A DNA stretch of 64,000 bases from Halichoerus grypus (Eukaryota > Chordata > Mammalia > Carnivora > Phocidae). Positions 33,756-45,125 of this stretch are shown one piece after another (the first letter of the stretch is position 1; the number at the start of each line of letters is the position of its first letter). The notes beneath the pieces were generated by a model that did no database searches, was not told where the DNA came from, and worked only from the letters and a program-made list of their open reading frames with translations. Location of the stretch: the NCBI RefSeq assembly GCF_964656455.1, contig NC_135719.1, positions 70,792,283-70,856,282 of the forward strand, written 5' to 3'. A program made the translations under genes and the position numbers.

Positions 33756-34959
33756 AAACAATCTTTTAAGTTACCTTTACAATCACTTGCCTAGTTTTTC
33801 TCCTTCTGGGAATATTTTCAAATTCAGTGACGTATTCAAAATTCACAGATAAAAATATTAAATACTATCAAATCAGGATCACCTAAACATCTTCACTGTT
33901 TGAAATAGTCATTGAACATCATTCCTGTCTAATCTGCAGACCAGGTGGCATTTAAGTAAGTGATGAGATTCAAAGCTTATTGAAATCCTCCTTTTTAAAA
34001 AAAAATTCTATTTATTATACAACTATAAGTTCCACCATCAACAGAAATAGGGTACCCCAGATCATCATGTTAAACTTCATTTGTAAAATGCTGTTACGGT
34101 TGAACTCTTGGTCACTGCCACATTAACTAATTATTGGTTCTAAATCTGTACACCTGGCACTCAGGGGTGCTACAGCATACTCACAGAAGTGTCCTGGGTT
34201 ATTTTAAATTTTTGAGAGAAACAGCAATTTTTGACATCTGTCAGGCACTGTGTGAACTACTAGCTCAAAATAGTACCCATTTGTATTACATTCATTTTGA
34301 TAATATATTATTGCAAAGCTGGATTTTTGGCAGTTGTTATGAAGCAAGTACTTTTTATCAGTGTGGTACTGGAAATGAGGGTGGCAGTGTCCTATATGAT
34401 TCCAAGATTTGAGAAGTTGTGTAGTGTTCAACAGGCACACACAGCCATTTAGTAAATAACTGTGATTATTTAAGCATAAAATAAAAATATTATCTTTTCT
34501 TTCAATTTATGCATATTATTTTTTTTCAAATGGCTACTAAGCGGTTAGGACATAAATTTATTTCAACTTAACAACTTTTTAAGTTGTTTGGACCTAATGA
34601 CTTAATAAATGGAACTGTTAGTTATTTCTTTTGATCTAAGGGCACCAATGAGCCAAGAAAGCTTGGGAATTACTAGTCTAACTAATCCAGAAGTCTTCAA
34701 ACTACAGGGCCCAAATGGGCCCTTAAGAGTGTTTTTTGTTTTGTTCTACATTTTGAATGGGTTGTAGAAAACAAAACAAAAAAGAAAAAACATAACAAAA
34801 CAAAAAAACAGAGAACATACCAGAGACCATGCTGGTGACCACGTGAAATGCAAAACCTCAAACATTTACTTTCTGACTCTGGCTACTCCTGCATTTCACT
34901 ACCAATTTCTAGGGTTAATGTATTCCACTGTGTCCACTGATAACGGGGCTCTAGACCTG
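33756..34959. other. KNL1: KNL1 intron 1, mostly unrecognised
   Basis: Contains a hAT-like phrase (tcttcaaactacagggccc) near 34690 and an A-rich (aaaac)n stretch at 34767-34810; otherwise unique. Confidence 0.4.
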
Positions 34960-35145
34960 TGCTATCTGATACAGTAGCTATTTAAATTTAATTTAAATGA
35001 AATAAAACTTAAAATTCAGTTCTTTAGTCACAATAGCCACATTTCATGTGTTCAGTTGTCATTTGTAACTAGTGGTGAACGATGCTGGACAGTGCAAATA
35101 TAAAACATTACCATTATCACCGAAAGTTTTATTGGACAGCACTAT
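34960..35145 (+). mobile_element. MER5A-type hAT DNA transposon
   Basis: tgtgctatctgatacagtagc...cacatttcatgtgttcag...attggacagcac: nonautonomous Charlie relic with TIR-like ends. Confidence 0.75.
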
Positions 35146-35319
35146 CAATACGTAGATTATCTTCTACTATGCTCTCTTATTCAGCATCAAGCATGTCACT
35201 GATTCTACCACTCCAAACATTTTTGTATCTATTTGTCATCTTGTAAACATTTCCAGCCATTCACATAGTCAAGGAGAATCATACTGCTTTGAACCCAACC
35301 TTTAATTAGCAAAATCTTA

Positions 35320-35620
35320 CATTGACTCATCTCTGTAAGGCATCCTTCCCTTCAAGTTCCACCTCAAATGCCCCTTTCTCCACAAAGCCTCCTCTAGTCT
35401 CCAGGGCCAAAAGCATCAAACAAACTCTCCTTTTTCTGTGCTCCCATACCACCTTACAAAGTCCTATAATCCTTTACATTGTCTTGTATTATAGTTATTT
35501 GTGAATGTTAATTATTTTCTCTTTTGGACTGAAAATCCCTCCAGATTAGGGACTCTGAATCATTCGCTCCCGGCCCTAGCACAAGACAAGGGACCCACTA
35601 AATATCTGAGGAATTCGACT
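35320..35620 (+). mobile_element. L2-like
   Basis: ttccacctcaaatgcccc, cacaaagcctcctctagtc and gactgaaaatccctccagattaggg follow L2 3' order. Confidence 0.65.
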
Positions 35621-36339
35621 GATCCAATTCAATTGAAGTGAAAACTTCAATCTTAATATCTAGCTAGAGTAAGCTCTGCTCTGGTTTTCTCCGTCATCTC
35701 TCTACAAACTTATCTCTAAAATTCCAATCGGCAATATTTGAGAATTTTTTCCCTTAAACTCAGTACTGAGATAAGCAGCAAGAAAAAGGGGCTTTAATAA
35801 GCTCCGAGCTACTAATGGACACAGGGAGATATTTTCAAAACTCGTTTGTGGCTTACTAATACTGGCTTTATCTGTTAATGTTATTGCAACTGCAGGAAAC
35901 CGAATGTCTGTTTAGTGCTGCCAGTAAATAAACTGCGACGAGCCGAGCGCTTAAAACCACTCAACGCTGTCACTTCACTTATAGCTACAAAAAGACCGAG
36001 TCGGAAATACAAACCGCCGGGAGTCCCCTAGGGAAGGGGTGCGAGGCACAGTCCCGGAGCCCTGACAGAAGATGGCGGGGCGCCGCGGACCGACAATCCG
36101 AGCAGGCCCGAGGGGCTCAGGTGTGGAGGGAGAAGTGCTAGGGAAGAGGAAGGCGCACAAAGTGTAGGCTCAGGTGGGCAAAGAGCCCCGCAAACCGGCA
36201 GAAACTTCTACTCTGGGCCCAGCGCTTTCGGAGACCGCCTGGCGGAGGGAGCGTCCCCACGACCCACCACCGAGCCTTCAGAGCGCCCAGAAAAAACCTA
36301 ATGCCCACCGCCCCGGAAGCCTAGAACGAAAGGGTCATT

Positions 36340-36760
36340 CTCTTTACCCACCGCAGTCCAGCTGCTTGACAAATGGTCCTCAGATTTGTTTGGGGTCCGC
36401 GCGCTCCTCAAAGAGCGAGCCCGCCGCCGCCCACCGACTAACCTCACAACGCCCAGACTACTTCAGTGAAGTATTCAAATCTAACCGCCTAGCTGTTACA
36501 CATGCGCAAAGCCGCTCTACGCGTCGGCTCCGCCCCTTATACTCCGGAGCAACCCCCTTCCTGACTCCTTTAATCAAACTTCCTTCCCAGTCTGTATATC
36601 AATTTTATTTCCTTAAAGTCTATCTTATTTTCCACCGAATTTTCCTTTGTCCCGCTCCATTGCAGATCCTTCACATCGTGGGAGCAGCCATCTTCTTTTG
36701 ATTACTTGCTGTAAAAATGATCAGACCTTTGTTTCCGTACAAAATGGCGGCTTCCATAAC
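36340..36760 (-). promoter_or_regulatory. KNL1: KNL1 CpG-rich promoter and probable noncoding exon 1
   Basis: This is a GC- and CpG-rich stretch between the KNL1 introns and the tRNA gene. On the minus strand it carries a CHR-like TTTGAA (36479-36474) preceded by GGCGG (36489-36485), resembling a CDE/CHR cell-cycle module, with a 5-nt spacer instead of 4. A GC box (ccgcccc) lies near 36529. YY1-like cores (GCCATCTT / AAAATGGCGG) lie at 36687-36695 and 36741-36750. A plausible exon 1 is about 36460-36348, with donor GTAAAG at 36347. A second possible donor (GAG|GTTAGT) ends an exon at 36443. There is no TATA box. The promoter call is firm from position and composition; TSS and donor are guesses. 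Confidence 0.6.
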
Positions 36761-36820
36761 ATTGCGTCACATCCCCCTAGTATTACTCCCTATAGCTACC
36801 AGGAAGGACTGAGCTTCGGG

Positions 36821-36902
36821 GACGAGGTGGCCGAGTGGTTAAGGCGATGGACTGCTAATCCATTGTGCTCTGCACGCGTGGGTTCGAATCCCATCCTCGT
36901 CG
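36821..36902 (+). tRNA. tRNA-Ser(GCT)
   Basis: This 82-nt gene has a perfect 7-bp acceptor stem (gacgagg with cctcgtc) and discriminator G at 36902. It has a long class II variable arm, an A-box-like tggccgagtgg and a B box ggttcgaatcc (36881-36891). The anticodon GCT at 36854-36856 sits in the loop ctgctaa. A T5 Pol III terminator follows at 36911-36915. No intron is seen. It is divergent from KNL1, about 340 bp from the presumed TSS. All features fit a functional gene and not a SINE relic. Confidence 0.97.
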
Positions 36903-36915
36903 ATTGTAGCTTTTT

Positions 36916-38569
36916 GCCTCAGATGAATGTAAATTTATTTGCGAGTGAAAACAGTTGATTATTCCAGTTACGGTTTACTACTCGATTTACTCTGGGAGCA
37001 TCAATGTCTGCTTTGAGGTATTTGGAAGACAGCTTTTGGAGCATTCTAACGTCCCAGATAAACAAGAGGGAAAGAAACATCCCAGAAGACGTGTGTGCTT
37101 CATTTATTATCTTTTTATATGAAGTAAACAACAGTGCAAAGAATTCCATGTTAAATTAACCTAGCTTCTGAGTGAGGGACTTCAGTTACCATAAACCCCT
37201 TACCGCGGAGTTTTTAATACCTCTCCTTACTATGACATACCAGGTTATCACTGCAAAAGCTACTATAAGACACAGTGTTCAAGATTCTCTTCCAGACCCC
37301 AGCAGGCTGCATGTGCTCAAGAAAAGTATACATTGGGAAACATTAAAAAGATGTTGACAACATGCAGAAACTTAGTATCTAGAAGCCAGAGACTGAAGAC
37401 CTGAAACATGGCTACCTTACCACGGAAGAAAGTGTTAAACCTGTTCTTAGATTTAAACAGAGAGGGAGACACAGAGGACAGAAATAGAATAGAGGGGTTC
37501 CCCTCTTCAAAGGTCATCAGGCACATTCATTCAACTCATATTAACCTTTATTTATCCAGTATTTATTATCTACAGGCACCACGATGAATTATATCACTTT
37601 AACTCGTCATAACCCTATGATCATGATAGACATTTTTATTACTCCTTTTTACAGATGAGGACACTGGAAGATAAACTTGTCCTAGGTTATACAGCTTCTA
37701 TAACTATGTAAGAAAGGGCAGTGTAATCCAAGTCTGTCGAACTCTGCTGGGTCTTAACCTCCATTCAATACCGTGCTGGAGATTAGTATTTAGTGCTCAT
37801 TAATCCCTTGCAGAAATGATTTACCTGTTCTCTCTCCCATGAGGCTGTGCACACTGCATACCTGGCACCTGGCTGGTGCTTCAGCAAGGTTTGCAGCACT
37901 GAGAGTAGGCAGTTGGCCCACTGCTGGGGTTCCTCCCCAGGTAAATCCAAATCCCTTGGGGATATTGATGCCTGTGTTGAGAGCTTTGGGTCGCCCCAGC
38001 ACCTGTCTTCAGCCTTGCTCTCCAATCCATTTGCCACCTGCTCTTAAGAAGGGTTTCTATCCCGGTTGCACACATTCATAAGGAGTCCATTAGAGTCCAC
38101 ATTCATAAGAATTCAATTGGTTATTTGGTTGGAGGAAAAAGTGCATCTTTATTTTCACTAATCTATCATTGAAAGTACTGCCTTCAATAAAGGTAAGCAA
38201 TGAACTATAGTAATATTAACCTTAACTGTAATTTTGTTACCAAGAGAAATCACATATTTTTATATCCCATTACCTGCTCATCACTATTTCAAATAAATTA
38301 TTAGACCTGCCATTAAGTTATGCATTCCTAAAGAAGTACATACAGTATTATATTATTATATCACAGATATTAAAAATATTTCGATAACTGTATTCCAACA
38401 TAATTGTTGCCTTTGTATTCCAACAAACTTAATTTTATGCATTTAAAAACAACATCCTGAGAAGGGACCTAGTGACTTCACCAGACTGCCAAAGGGGTCT
38501 ATGTCACAAAAAAAGTTAAGAACCTCTGAGACTTTTCTAAAGTGCCCTGAACACACTGATCTTAACTTG
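36916..38569. other. Intergenic, between tRNA and L2
   Basis: Holds a MIR (37590-37770) and a more GC-rich block at 37800-38090 that is open in several frames on both strands without a recognisable product. Confidence 0.45.
37590..37770 (-). mobile_element. MIR
   Basis: ttttacagatgaggacactgg...ttatacagcttctat: MIR complement. Confidence 0.7.
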
Positions 38570-38867
38570 TTCTGAACTCAGATTTACTCTCTACGCCCAA
38601 GACCTATGCTATTCCTACTCCTCTCCCTGGAACATGTTTCTGCTCCCCTGTACCTCCTTCCCATTCACCTCTGCCTGCCTGGTTCCTGCTCCTCCTTTAG
38701 ATCTTAGTTTAGATATCATCCCCATCAACAAGTCTCCCTTTGCCCTGCAACCTGCAGCCCCGTCTTAGATTCCCTGTAACTAGTCCCTGTGCTTTCTCTT
38801 GCTTCTGGAACTTTGCACTCCTCCTGGTTACTCCTGGGTTTCCCCCAGCATTTGCCAGACAGTATTT
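38570..38867 (+). mobile_element. L2-like
   Basis: cctggaacatgtttctgctcccc, ctttagatcttagtttagatatcatc: L2 3' end order. Confidence 0.65.
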
Positions 38868-38881
38868 AAATGCCCTATCAG

Positions 38882-39143
38882 GGGGCACCTGGGTGGCTCA
38901 GTCGTTAAGCGTCTGCCTTCGGCTCAGGTCATGATCCCAAGGTCTCAGATCGAGCCCCGCATCGAGCCCCGCATCGAGCCCCGCATCGAGCCCCGCATCG
39001 GGCTCCCTGCTCCGCGGGAAGCCTGCTTCTCCCTCTCCCACTCCCCCTGCTTGTGCTCACTCTCTCGCTGTGTCTCTCTCTGTCAAATAAATGAATAAAA
39101 TCTTTAAAAAATAAATAAATAAAATCTTAAAAAAAAATTAAAT
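38882..39143 (+). mobile_element. SINEC with an internal 12-bp tandem repeat
   Basis: aaatgccctat (38868-38878) against aaatggcctat (39144-39154). The body holds four units of cgagccccgcat at 38951-38998 where other copies have one. Confidence 0.93.
38951..38998 (+). repeat. 12-bp x4 minisatellite inside a SINE
   Basis: Four perfect cgagccccgcat units; CpG-rich. Confidence 0.97.
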
Positions 39144-39154
39144 AAATGGCCTAT

Positions 39155-41451
39155 TGGGACTGCTACCTCTCTAAAGACGGGCAAGACTGCATCACTTCTG
39201 AGTTATGCCTGCTTCTTGCAGTGACGACTTCCTATGGAAAACTGATAAGATCTATCAATGTATCAGATCTTATAAGATCTATCAAAGTGAGTGGATTACT
39301 TTCCCAAAGGAACATCTTCAGCTGTAGAAATTCTGAAAATACAAAGCACTGGAAGTGGCTAGAGGGAAAAAAAAAAAAAAACAGACTTGTGAATGGAAAC
39401 TCATTTTTCTGTTCTTCAGCTCTTTACCTATTTTCATGCTTAGTTCATTCATGATTTCTTTCATATGAAATTTCAGTAATAATTGCTATGACAGTTCCAG
39501 TGTTTTGCACTTCTGTAATCTCTTCACCTGTAAGAACTGTGCTTACTTGTAACTTTTTCTAAGAGAATCAAAAGAATCAACAACATGCCAGATTATTTAA
39601 AAACTCAGGGTGGGCTGGTGGGGACCTTGGATTAGTAATGGAAAAATACATTTGTAATAAGGCAGTAAGAGTTAGAGGCGCCATCTACTGGCGCAGCTGC
39701 AACTGCAAGACTTGGACAAGGTACTTCTAGAGGAATGGCTGCTACCTTTGGAAAGATCTCTATTACTCCCTGAAATTTGTCAACAAACCACAGGTCAGGG
39801 AAACCATTCTCCATCAACACCAGGGTTCTTCTTCACAAGGCCTATCCTGAACTTTTGCAGGGCTCCTCACCCTCTGGAAGACCACGAGAGAAAAAAATCA
39901 TTGCGCAGTCAAAGGTGTTACCAAGGTATTCCAACTTACTTCTTCAGGGCCCAGGAGTGGGCCTTCATTCTCCAAGTCCAGCTTCAGGAAGACCCACTGT
40001 CCTCGGAGAATGAGGTGCTCTGGGAAGAACGATTCAGTGTTTAACTGGTGATGGTCAGCAGCCCTTCTAGGACATAGCTTTGAAGGAAGAATTGAAATCC
40101 AAAGAATTTGGTTTTGGTTTTGGGTTTTTTGTTTTGTTTTGGTGGGCCCCCAGTTTGTTTTTTAATTCTTGCATGAAAAACCAGACCTTGGGCTGCAAAG
40201 CTTGCAAAGATTGGTTTTGAGGGCGCCTGGGTGGTTCAGTTAGTTAAGCGACTGCCTTCGGTTCAGGTATGATCAAGTCCCGCATCGGGCTCCCTGCTCA
40301 GCGGGGAGTCTGCTTCTCCATCTGACCCTACCCCCTCTCATGCTCTCTCTCTCTAAAATAAATAAATAAAATCTTAAGAACAAAACAAAACAAAAATCTC
40401 TTTAAAAAAAAAAAGATTGGTTTTGAGAGGCAGGCAATGACGGAAGTGAGTTCAGTCTGTTCCTACCATTAGGAAGTATGGTCTCACTGGAGAACCATTT
40501 CTGGGAAGACAGTCATGACAAGGCCTGAAGAAGTTCAAGAGTGAATCCAGTTATTCTTTGTGCCTGCAACACCAACTGGAAATTATTTTTCTTTGCTCAG
40601 ATCATTCCCTGAGCTGCATGCTATCACACGAAAGCATCCCCTTTGTGGTAACAGCTTCTGGGGATGCCTACTGAGTTGAAAACTAAATGTTTTCATATTG
40701 AAGATCAATAGAGCAAAAACTGAAATCCAGTTTAGAGTAACGTTGCTTAGGAAAGACAACATGAATAAATGCTAATAGATTAAGGGAACTGGGGAGTAAC
40801 ACTTGCTATATCCCCTTGTTTTGTGTCTTCTGCTGAGGTAGCTCTGGATAGTTAGCAAACAACAACCAGTTACATCTTTCCTTCTCATCACATTGAGGAG
40901 GAGCAATGCCCCAGATTTCTAAACTCCAAAATTTGCATTTGAAATCTTCCAGAAAGTAGTAAAACTGGACCAAACCCAACTCCAAAAGGGTGAAGTTAAT
41001 GGATGAAGGCAAGACCTGAGGATGTGACCAATGATTCCATGGAATTAGAAACAGAAGCAATAATTTTTTTTGATTGTGATACTATAGGGCAGTAAGTGTT
41101 TTATATTTCTCTTTGAGTCATTAACGCTGAGCACTTTTTCCTCCTTCAGCTTCCTCAAGGATTTTTACTTTCTTGAAATTCTTACCTAAATGTTTTGATT
41201 TATGTTTACCGATTCCTTTAGTAAATACTTAGAAGTGTTACTGATGGACAGATGAAGGCTGCATTTGTTCTGAATTATGACAGCATGCAAATGACTAAAA
41301 TGGACTATTAAGAGAGACCAAGTCATCTCAATTATCAACTTCCTGTTGCTATATAGCTATGGATTTAGAATTCTGATTTTTAAATTCTTGAATGACACAA
41401 AACTTGACATGTGAAAAAAAAATTTTTTTCTAGCTTTTAAAAAGTTGAGGG
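39155..41451. other. Intergenic, largely unassigned
   Basis: Apart from one SINE, no known repeat is clear. ataagatctatcaa is repeated at 39245 and 39270. A GC-richer block at 39670-40075 has an open plus frame of 110 codons (39712-40044) of unknown nature. Confidence 0.4.
40222..40411 (+). mobile_element. SINEC with 16-bp TSD
   Basis: aaagattggttttgag at 40206-40221 and 40412-40427. A short deletion in the body removes most of the ctcagg..cctggg part. Confidence 0.93.
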
Positions 41452-41656
41452 GTGGGGTGCCTAGGTGCTTTGGTTGAGCATCCAACTCTTGGTTTTGGCT
41501 CAGGTCATGATGAGGGTCATGAGATCAAGCCCCGCATCAGCTCTGCACTCAGCAGGAAGTCGGCTTGAGATTCTTGCTGTCTCCATCTGCCCCCCCCCAC
41601 ACACACACACCGCTCTCTCTCTCTCAAATAAATAAATGAATCTTAAAAAAAAAATT
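41452..41656 (+). mobile_element. SINEC, diverged
   Basis: Head ggggtgcctaggtg; contains a C8/(ac)n run at 41591-41609. Confidence 0.85.
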
Positions 41657-41659
41657 TGA

Positions 41660-41776
41660 GGGGAGCCTGGCTGGCTCAGTCAGTGGAACATGTGACTCTT
41701 GATCTTGAGGTTGTGGGTTTGAACCCCAGGTTGTGTGTATAGATAACTTAAAAATAAGATCTTAAAAAAAAAAGAA
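41660..41776 (+). mobile_element. Short tRNA-type SINE
   Basis: Head gggagcctggctggctcagtcag, a tRNA-like gtgggtttgaacccc, then tail; no CT-rich body. Confidence 0.85.
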
Positions 41777-42914
41777 AAGCTGAAATAGGTCCTGGACAAT
41801 GGTTTCTGTGTACTCACTGAAAGGATCACTGCCAATAAACTCGCCTTTCGATGACTGCCTGCAGTCATTTTTGGTATAACATAGCAAATAACAGAGGCAG
41901 CCCTTATTTTAGCATCATGGGCTAAATTACAGAATTGTCTCGTAGTTCTGGAGACTAGAAGTCTGAGATCAAGGTGTCAACACGGTTTGTCCTTCTGAGG
42001 CCTGTGAGGGTGAATCTGTTCCACAACATTTTCCTAGCTTCTGGTAGTTTGCTGACAATTCTTGGCATTCCTTGGCTTGTAAAATTCTTAATTCTTACAA
42101 TTTTGCCTCAATTTTGATTCTGGGAAATTCAGCATTTAGGATAGGATATAAAGCTATTTTTTTTACAATTCTTAACCTACCTTAACTTCAACATTTAGAA
42201 TGTTGTAAAGTTTACAGGAAAAATAACCTGAAAAAAATGTATCATTTATTATTTACTTGAATACTGAAGTATTTTCAAAAATCTGTCAAGGGGCGCCTGG
42301 GTGGCTTAGTCAGTTAAGCATCCAACTTGGTTTGGCTCAGGTCATGATCTCAGGGTCCTGGGATCAAGCCCCACATTGAGCCCTATGTCGGGCTCCATGC
42401 TCAGCGTGGAGTCCGCTTGAGATTCTCTCTTTCTCCCTCTCCTCTGCCCCTCCCACTCATGCAGTTTCTCTTTCTCAAATAAATAAAATCTTAAAAAAAA
42501 AATCTGTGTCTAGATGCCATGATATTAAGTTTTAGGAAATGGCAAGGCACAGAGCTCTCTATATCTGAAAGCATGCCAGATCTAGAACACCAAAGCCATA
42601 AACTGCATTTAGATCCCTGTTCTTTTATGATAAAGAGCAGTGTTTGGATCTGCTAAGGCATATTAAAGTGGCCACTTTCACAAATTATTATATATTGCTT
42701 ATCATTATACTCCCCCAAATACCAGATATATGGTGCTCTCTATCCCTGGTGAAAGTGATCTGTGGCCCAAGCACTTGCGAGTGGTACCACCAGCTACACG
42801 GAGGTCAAAGAGACCTTAGGAGTTGTCATGGGGTGACTAAAAGAGGAGAGTCACTATTTCAGAGATAACCAAAGGTTAAACAGAGAGAAGTCTTTCAACA
42901 TTTTTTACTTAAAT
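41777..42914. other. Intergenic, nothing recognised beyond a SINE
   Basis: Unique or very old sequence; no coding signal. Confidence 0.4.
42287..42497 (+). mobile_element. SINEC
   Basis: aaaaatctgt at 42277-42286 and 42498-42507. The body has an extra cccacattgagccctatgtc segment. Confidence 0.9.
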
Positions 42915-42978
42915 TTTTTATCTTGAAAAATATTATACAATGATACAATATATATGTAATATATCCTGTGTACAATTT

Positions 42979-43165
42979 TTTTTTAAAGATTTATTTATTT
43001 GACAGAGAGATACAGCGAGAGAGGGAACACAAGCAGGGGGGTGGGAGAGGGAGAAGCAGGCTTCCCGCGGAGCAGGGAACCCGATGAGGGGCTCGATCCC
43101 AGGACCCTGAGATCATGACCTGAGCTGAAGGCAGACGCTTAACGACTGAGCCACCCAGGTGCCCC
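42979..43165 (-). mobile_element. SINEC with 17-bp perfect TSD
   Basis: tatcctgtgtacaattt at 42962-42978 and 43166-43182. Confidence 0.95.
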
Positions 43166-43330
43166 TATCCTGTGTACAATTTAAAGGAACAATAATAAAA
43201 CCTATGCCATGTAAACATGACCCAGCTTAAGAAACACCTTTGAAGCTTCCCATGTGCCCCTCCCTGCTGCCATCCTCCCACCAGAGAGAACTACTCAACT
43301 TGGTGTTAATCATCCTCCTGCTTTTCTTTT

Positions 43331-43448
43331 TTTTATTTTAAAGTTTTTTATTTATTTAAGTAATCTCTACACTCCATGTAGGGCTTGAACTCATGACCCC
43401 AAGATCAAGAGTTGCATGTTCCTCCAACTAAACCAGCCAGATGCCTCC
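43331..43448 (-). mobile_element. Short tRNA-type SINE
   Basis: taatctctacactccatg...gatcaagagttgcatgttcc; head complement degenerate. Confidence 0.8.
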
Positions 43449-44128
43449 ATTCTCTTGCTTTTCTTAACCAAATATACATGTATATATATCTCTAAAAATG
43501 TTCAGTCTTACCTCCTTTTTAAATTTTATATAAATGGATTCATATTATATTTATTCATCTGTGATTTCTTTCATTCAACATTACTTTATCCATATAATTC
43601 ATTCATTTTCACTGCTGCTTAGTATACAATTGTCTGAATACACAGTTGGATATCCATTCTCTTATGGATGGATATTTTGGTTGTCTCTTGTTTTTTGCTA
43701 TTGCAAGAATGCTACTGTGAATGTTCCCATACATGTCTCCTGGGGTATGTGTACAGGTGACTCTCTAGTTGTACTTCTAGCTACCATTAATTGGATAGAG
43801 CCAAATCACTAATTACATGTCCAACTTTACTAGGCAATTCTTACAGTTTGGTGTGGTTAATGGCTGATAAAAATGTTGCAGTTTTGAAAACTTGGACAAG
43901 CTTCAAATGAAAGTTACAGGAAGAGAGTACACAGAGGAATTGGAGGGGAAGCAAACAATACTCATAATCAAAGACAATATTGTTTACCTTGCACAAAGCA
44001 AGTGTTCTAAGCAGAATGAGTGCGTTAGTGATGATACCTCTGACTGCAGTAAACTTATCCATCTAAAACCTGGTCATATTCCTTAGCTGCTCTGCTTCCA
44101 TCTTTGGTTTTCAATCATCCTGTGTCCT

Positions 44129-44266
44129 CAGTCCTGAGTACCTGTGATCCAAAGACCAAAGTTCTGAGTCCTGAGTACCAGTGATCCAAATATCAAGAGT
44201 TGCACGTTCCTCCAACTGAACCGGCCGGTTCCGCAGTCCTGAGTACCAGTGATTCAAAGACCAAAG
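44129..44266 (+). repeat. About 32-bp imperfect direct repeat x3 with a SINE-head insert
   Basis: Units agtcctgagtacc(t/a)gtgat(c/t)c at 44130, 44168 and 44235. Between units 2 and 3 lies gagttgcacgttcctccaac, the head region of the short tRNA SINE. Confidence 0.8.
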
Positions 44267-44439
44267 AGACTATGAAATGAGCCCATTTTCTCTTTGGGAG
44301 AAAAGACTGAGCCAAGCAAATCTAGGTCATCCACTGAGAGATGCAGACATTCCAGGAAACCCATGGTTCCAATCCACAGTTGGAACTAAAGCCAACCTTG
44401 AAAATGCAGCTGCCTGACCAGCTGTTTCAGTCACGACAT

Positions 44440-45125
44440 TCACCTGCTTCTGCCTCTCACACTACTTACTGGAAGGAATGTAATTGGTATAATCTTTTTG
44501 GAGGGCAGTGTGGTATTACCTATCAATAAATATTTAAAGCTATCAACCTCATAATTACACTAAAAATTTATTCTACAGAAACACTGATATGAGTGCAAAC
44601 AGATCTAAGAGTGTTCACTACAGCTTGTAATCACGAAAAACTGCAAACACCTAAAATTCCACCAATAGGGGATGGATTAAATTATAGTGTCGTCACACAA
44701 TGTGACACAATGAAGCTGTTAAAAAAAAAAATGTCCTACAAGAACACCTGGGTGGCTCAGTCAGTTAAGTGTCAGCCTTTGGCTCAGGTCATGATCTCTG
44801 AGTCCTGGGATCAAGTCCCGCATTGGGCTCTTTGCTCAGTGGGGAGCCTGCTTCTCCCTCTGCCTGCCGCTCCCCCTGCTTATGCTCTCTCTCTGACAAG
44901 TAAGTAAAATCTTAAAAAAGTCGTACAGAAAAGCACGTAGCAGAACAATTTGTACGGCATGATCCCATTTTTATTTAAAAAAATACATAAACATTTGTGC
45001 ATCTATGAATAGAAAACAGGAAGAAAACCACTTAATTATCAATATGGTTACCTCCAGAGTAGGAGTAAGGATAGGAGGGCTATAATAAGAATTAAATTTC
45101 TAAAAAGGATATCATTTTACAAGGG
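44440..45125 (+). mobile_element. Old L1 (L1M-like) 3' part with nested SINE
   Basis: Contains the L1-like phrase ccaccaataggggatggattaaattatag and gaaaaccacttaattatc...gttacctccagag. A SINE at 44742-44919 splits it. Confidence 0.5.
44742..44919 (+). mobile_element. SINEC
   Basis: Flanks gtcctacaag / gtcgtacag form a diverged TSD. Confidence 0.88.

Larger units (their letters stand above)
1..36480 (-). other. KNL1: KNL1 (CASC5) gene, 5' part: promoter to intron 8
   Basis: KNL1 is the kinetochore scaffold of the KMN network. It docks PP1 at its N terminus, binds BUB3-BUB1 through MELT repeats, and binds MIS12 through its C terminus. The sequence shows seven minus-strand coding exons with GT/AG borders whose phases join into one frame of 322 nt, giving residues 1-107. 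These closely match the mammalian KNL1 N terminus (start MDGMSSEANEEN). Intron sizes from the 5' end are about 10.2 kb, 1591, 1156, 5442, 12851, 220 and 1302 nt; intron 8 runs off the window. The large MELT-repeat exon is not inside. The Alu-derived extra exon of one human isoform has no counterpart in the 220-nt intron 6, as expected outside primates. Gene identity is certain. The exact TSS and exon 1 donor are inferred. Confidence 0.95.
42915..43800 (-). mobile_element. Old L1 (L1M-like) fragment with two nested SINEs
   Basis: Complement of ORF2/3' UTR (ggatatccattctcttatggatgg, tgctattgcaagaatgctactgtgaatg). Split by SINEs at 42979-43165 and 43331-43448. Confidence 0.55.

Noticed and set aside
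36174..36701. Plus-strand frame of 175 codons at the KNL1 promoter
   Set aside because: CpG-rich promoter composition, no recognisable domains, and it runs through KNL1 promoter sequence on the other strand.
37783..38081. Overlapping 64-84-codon frames on both strands
   Set aside because: Open in five frames at once, no known motif; most likely chance in a GC-richer block.
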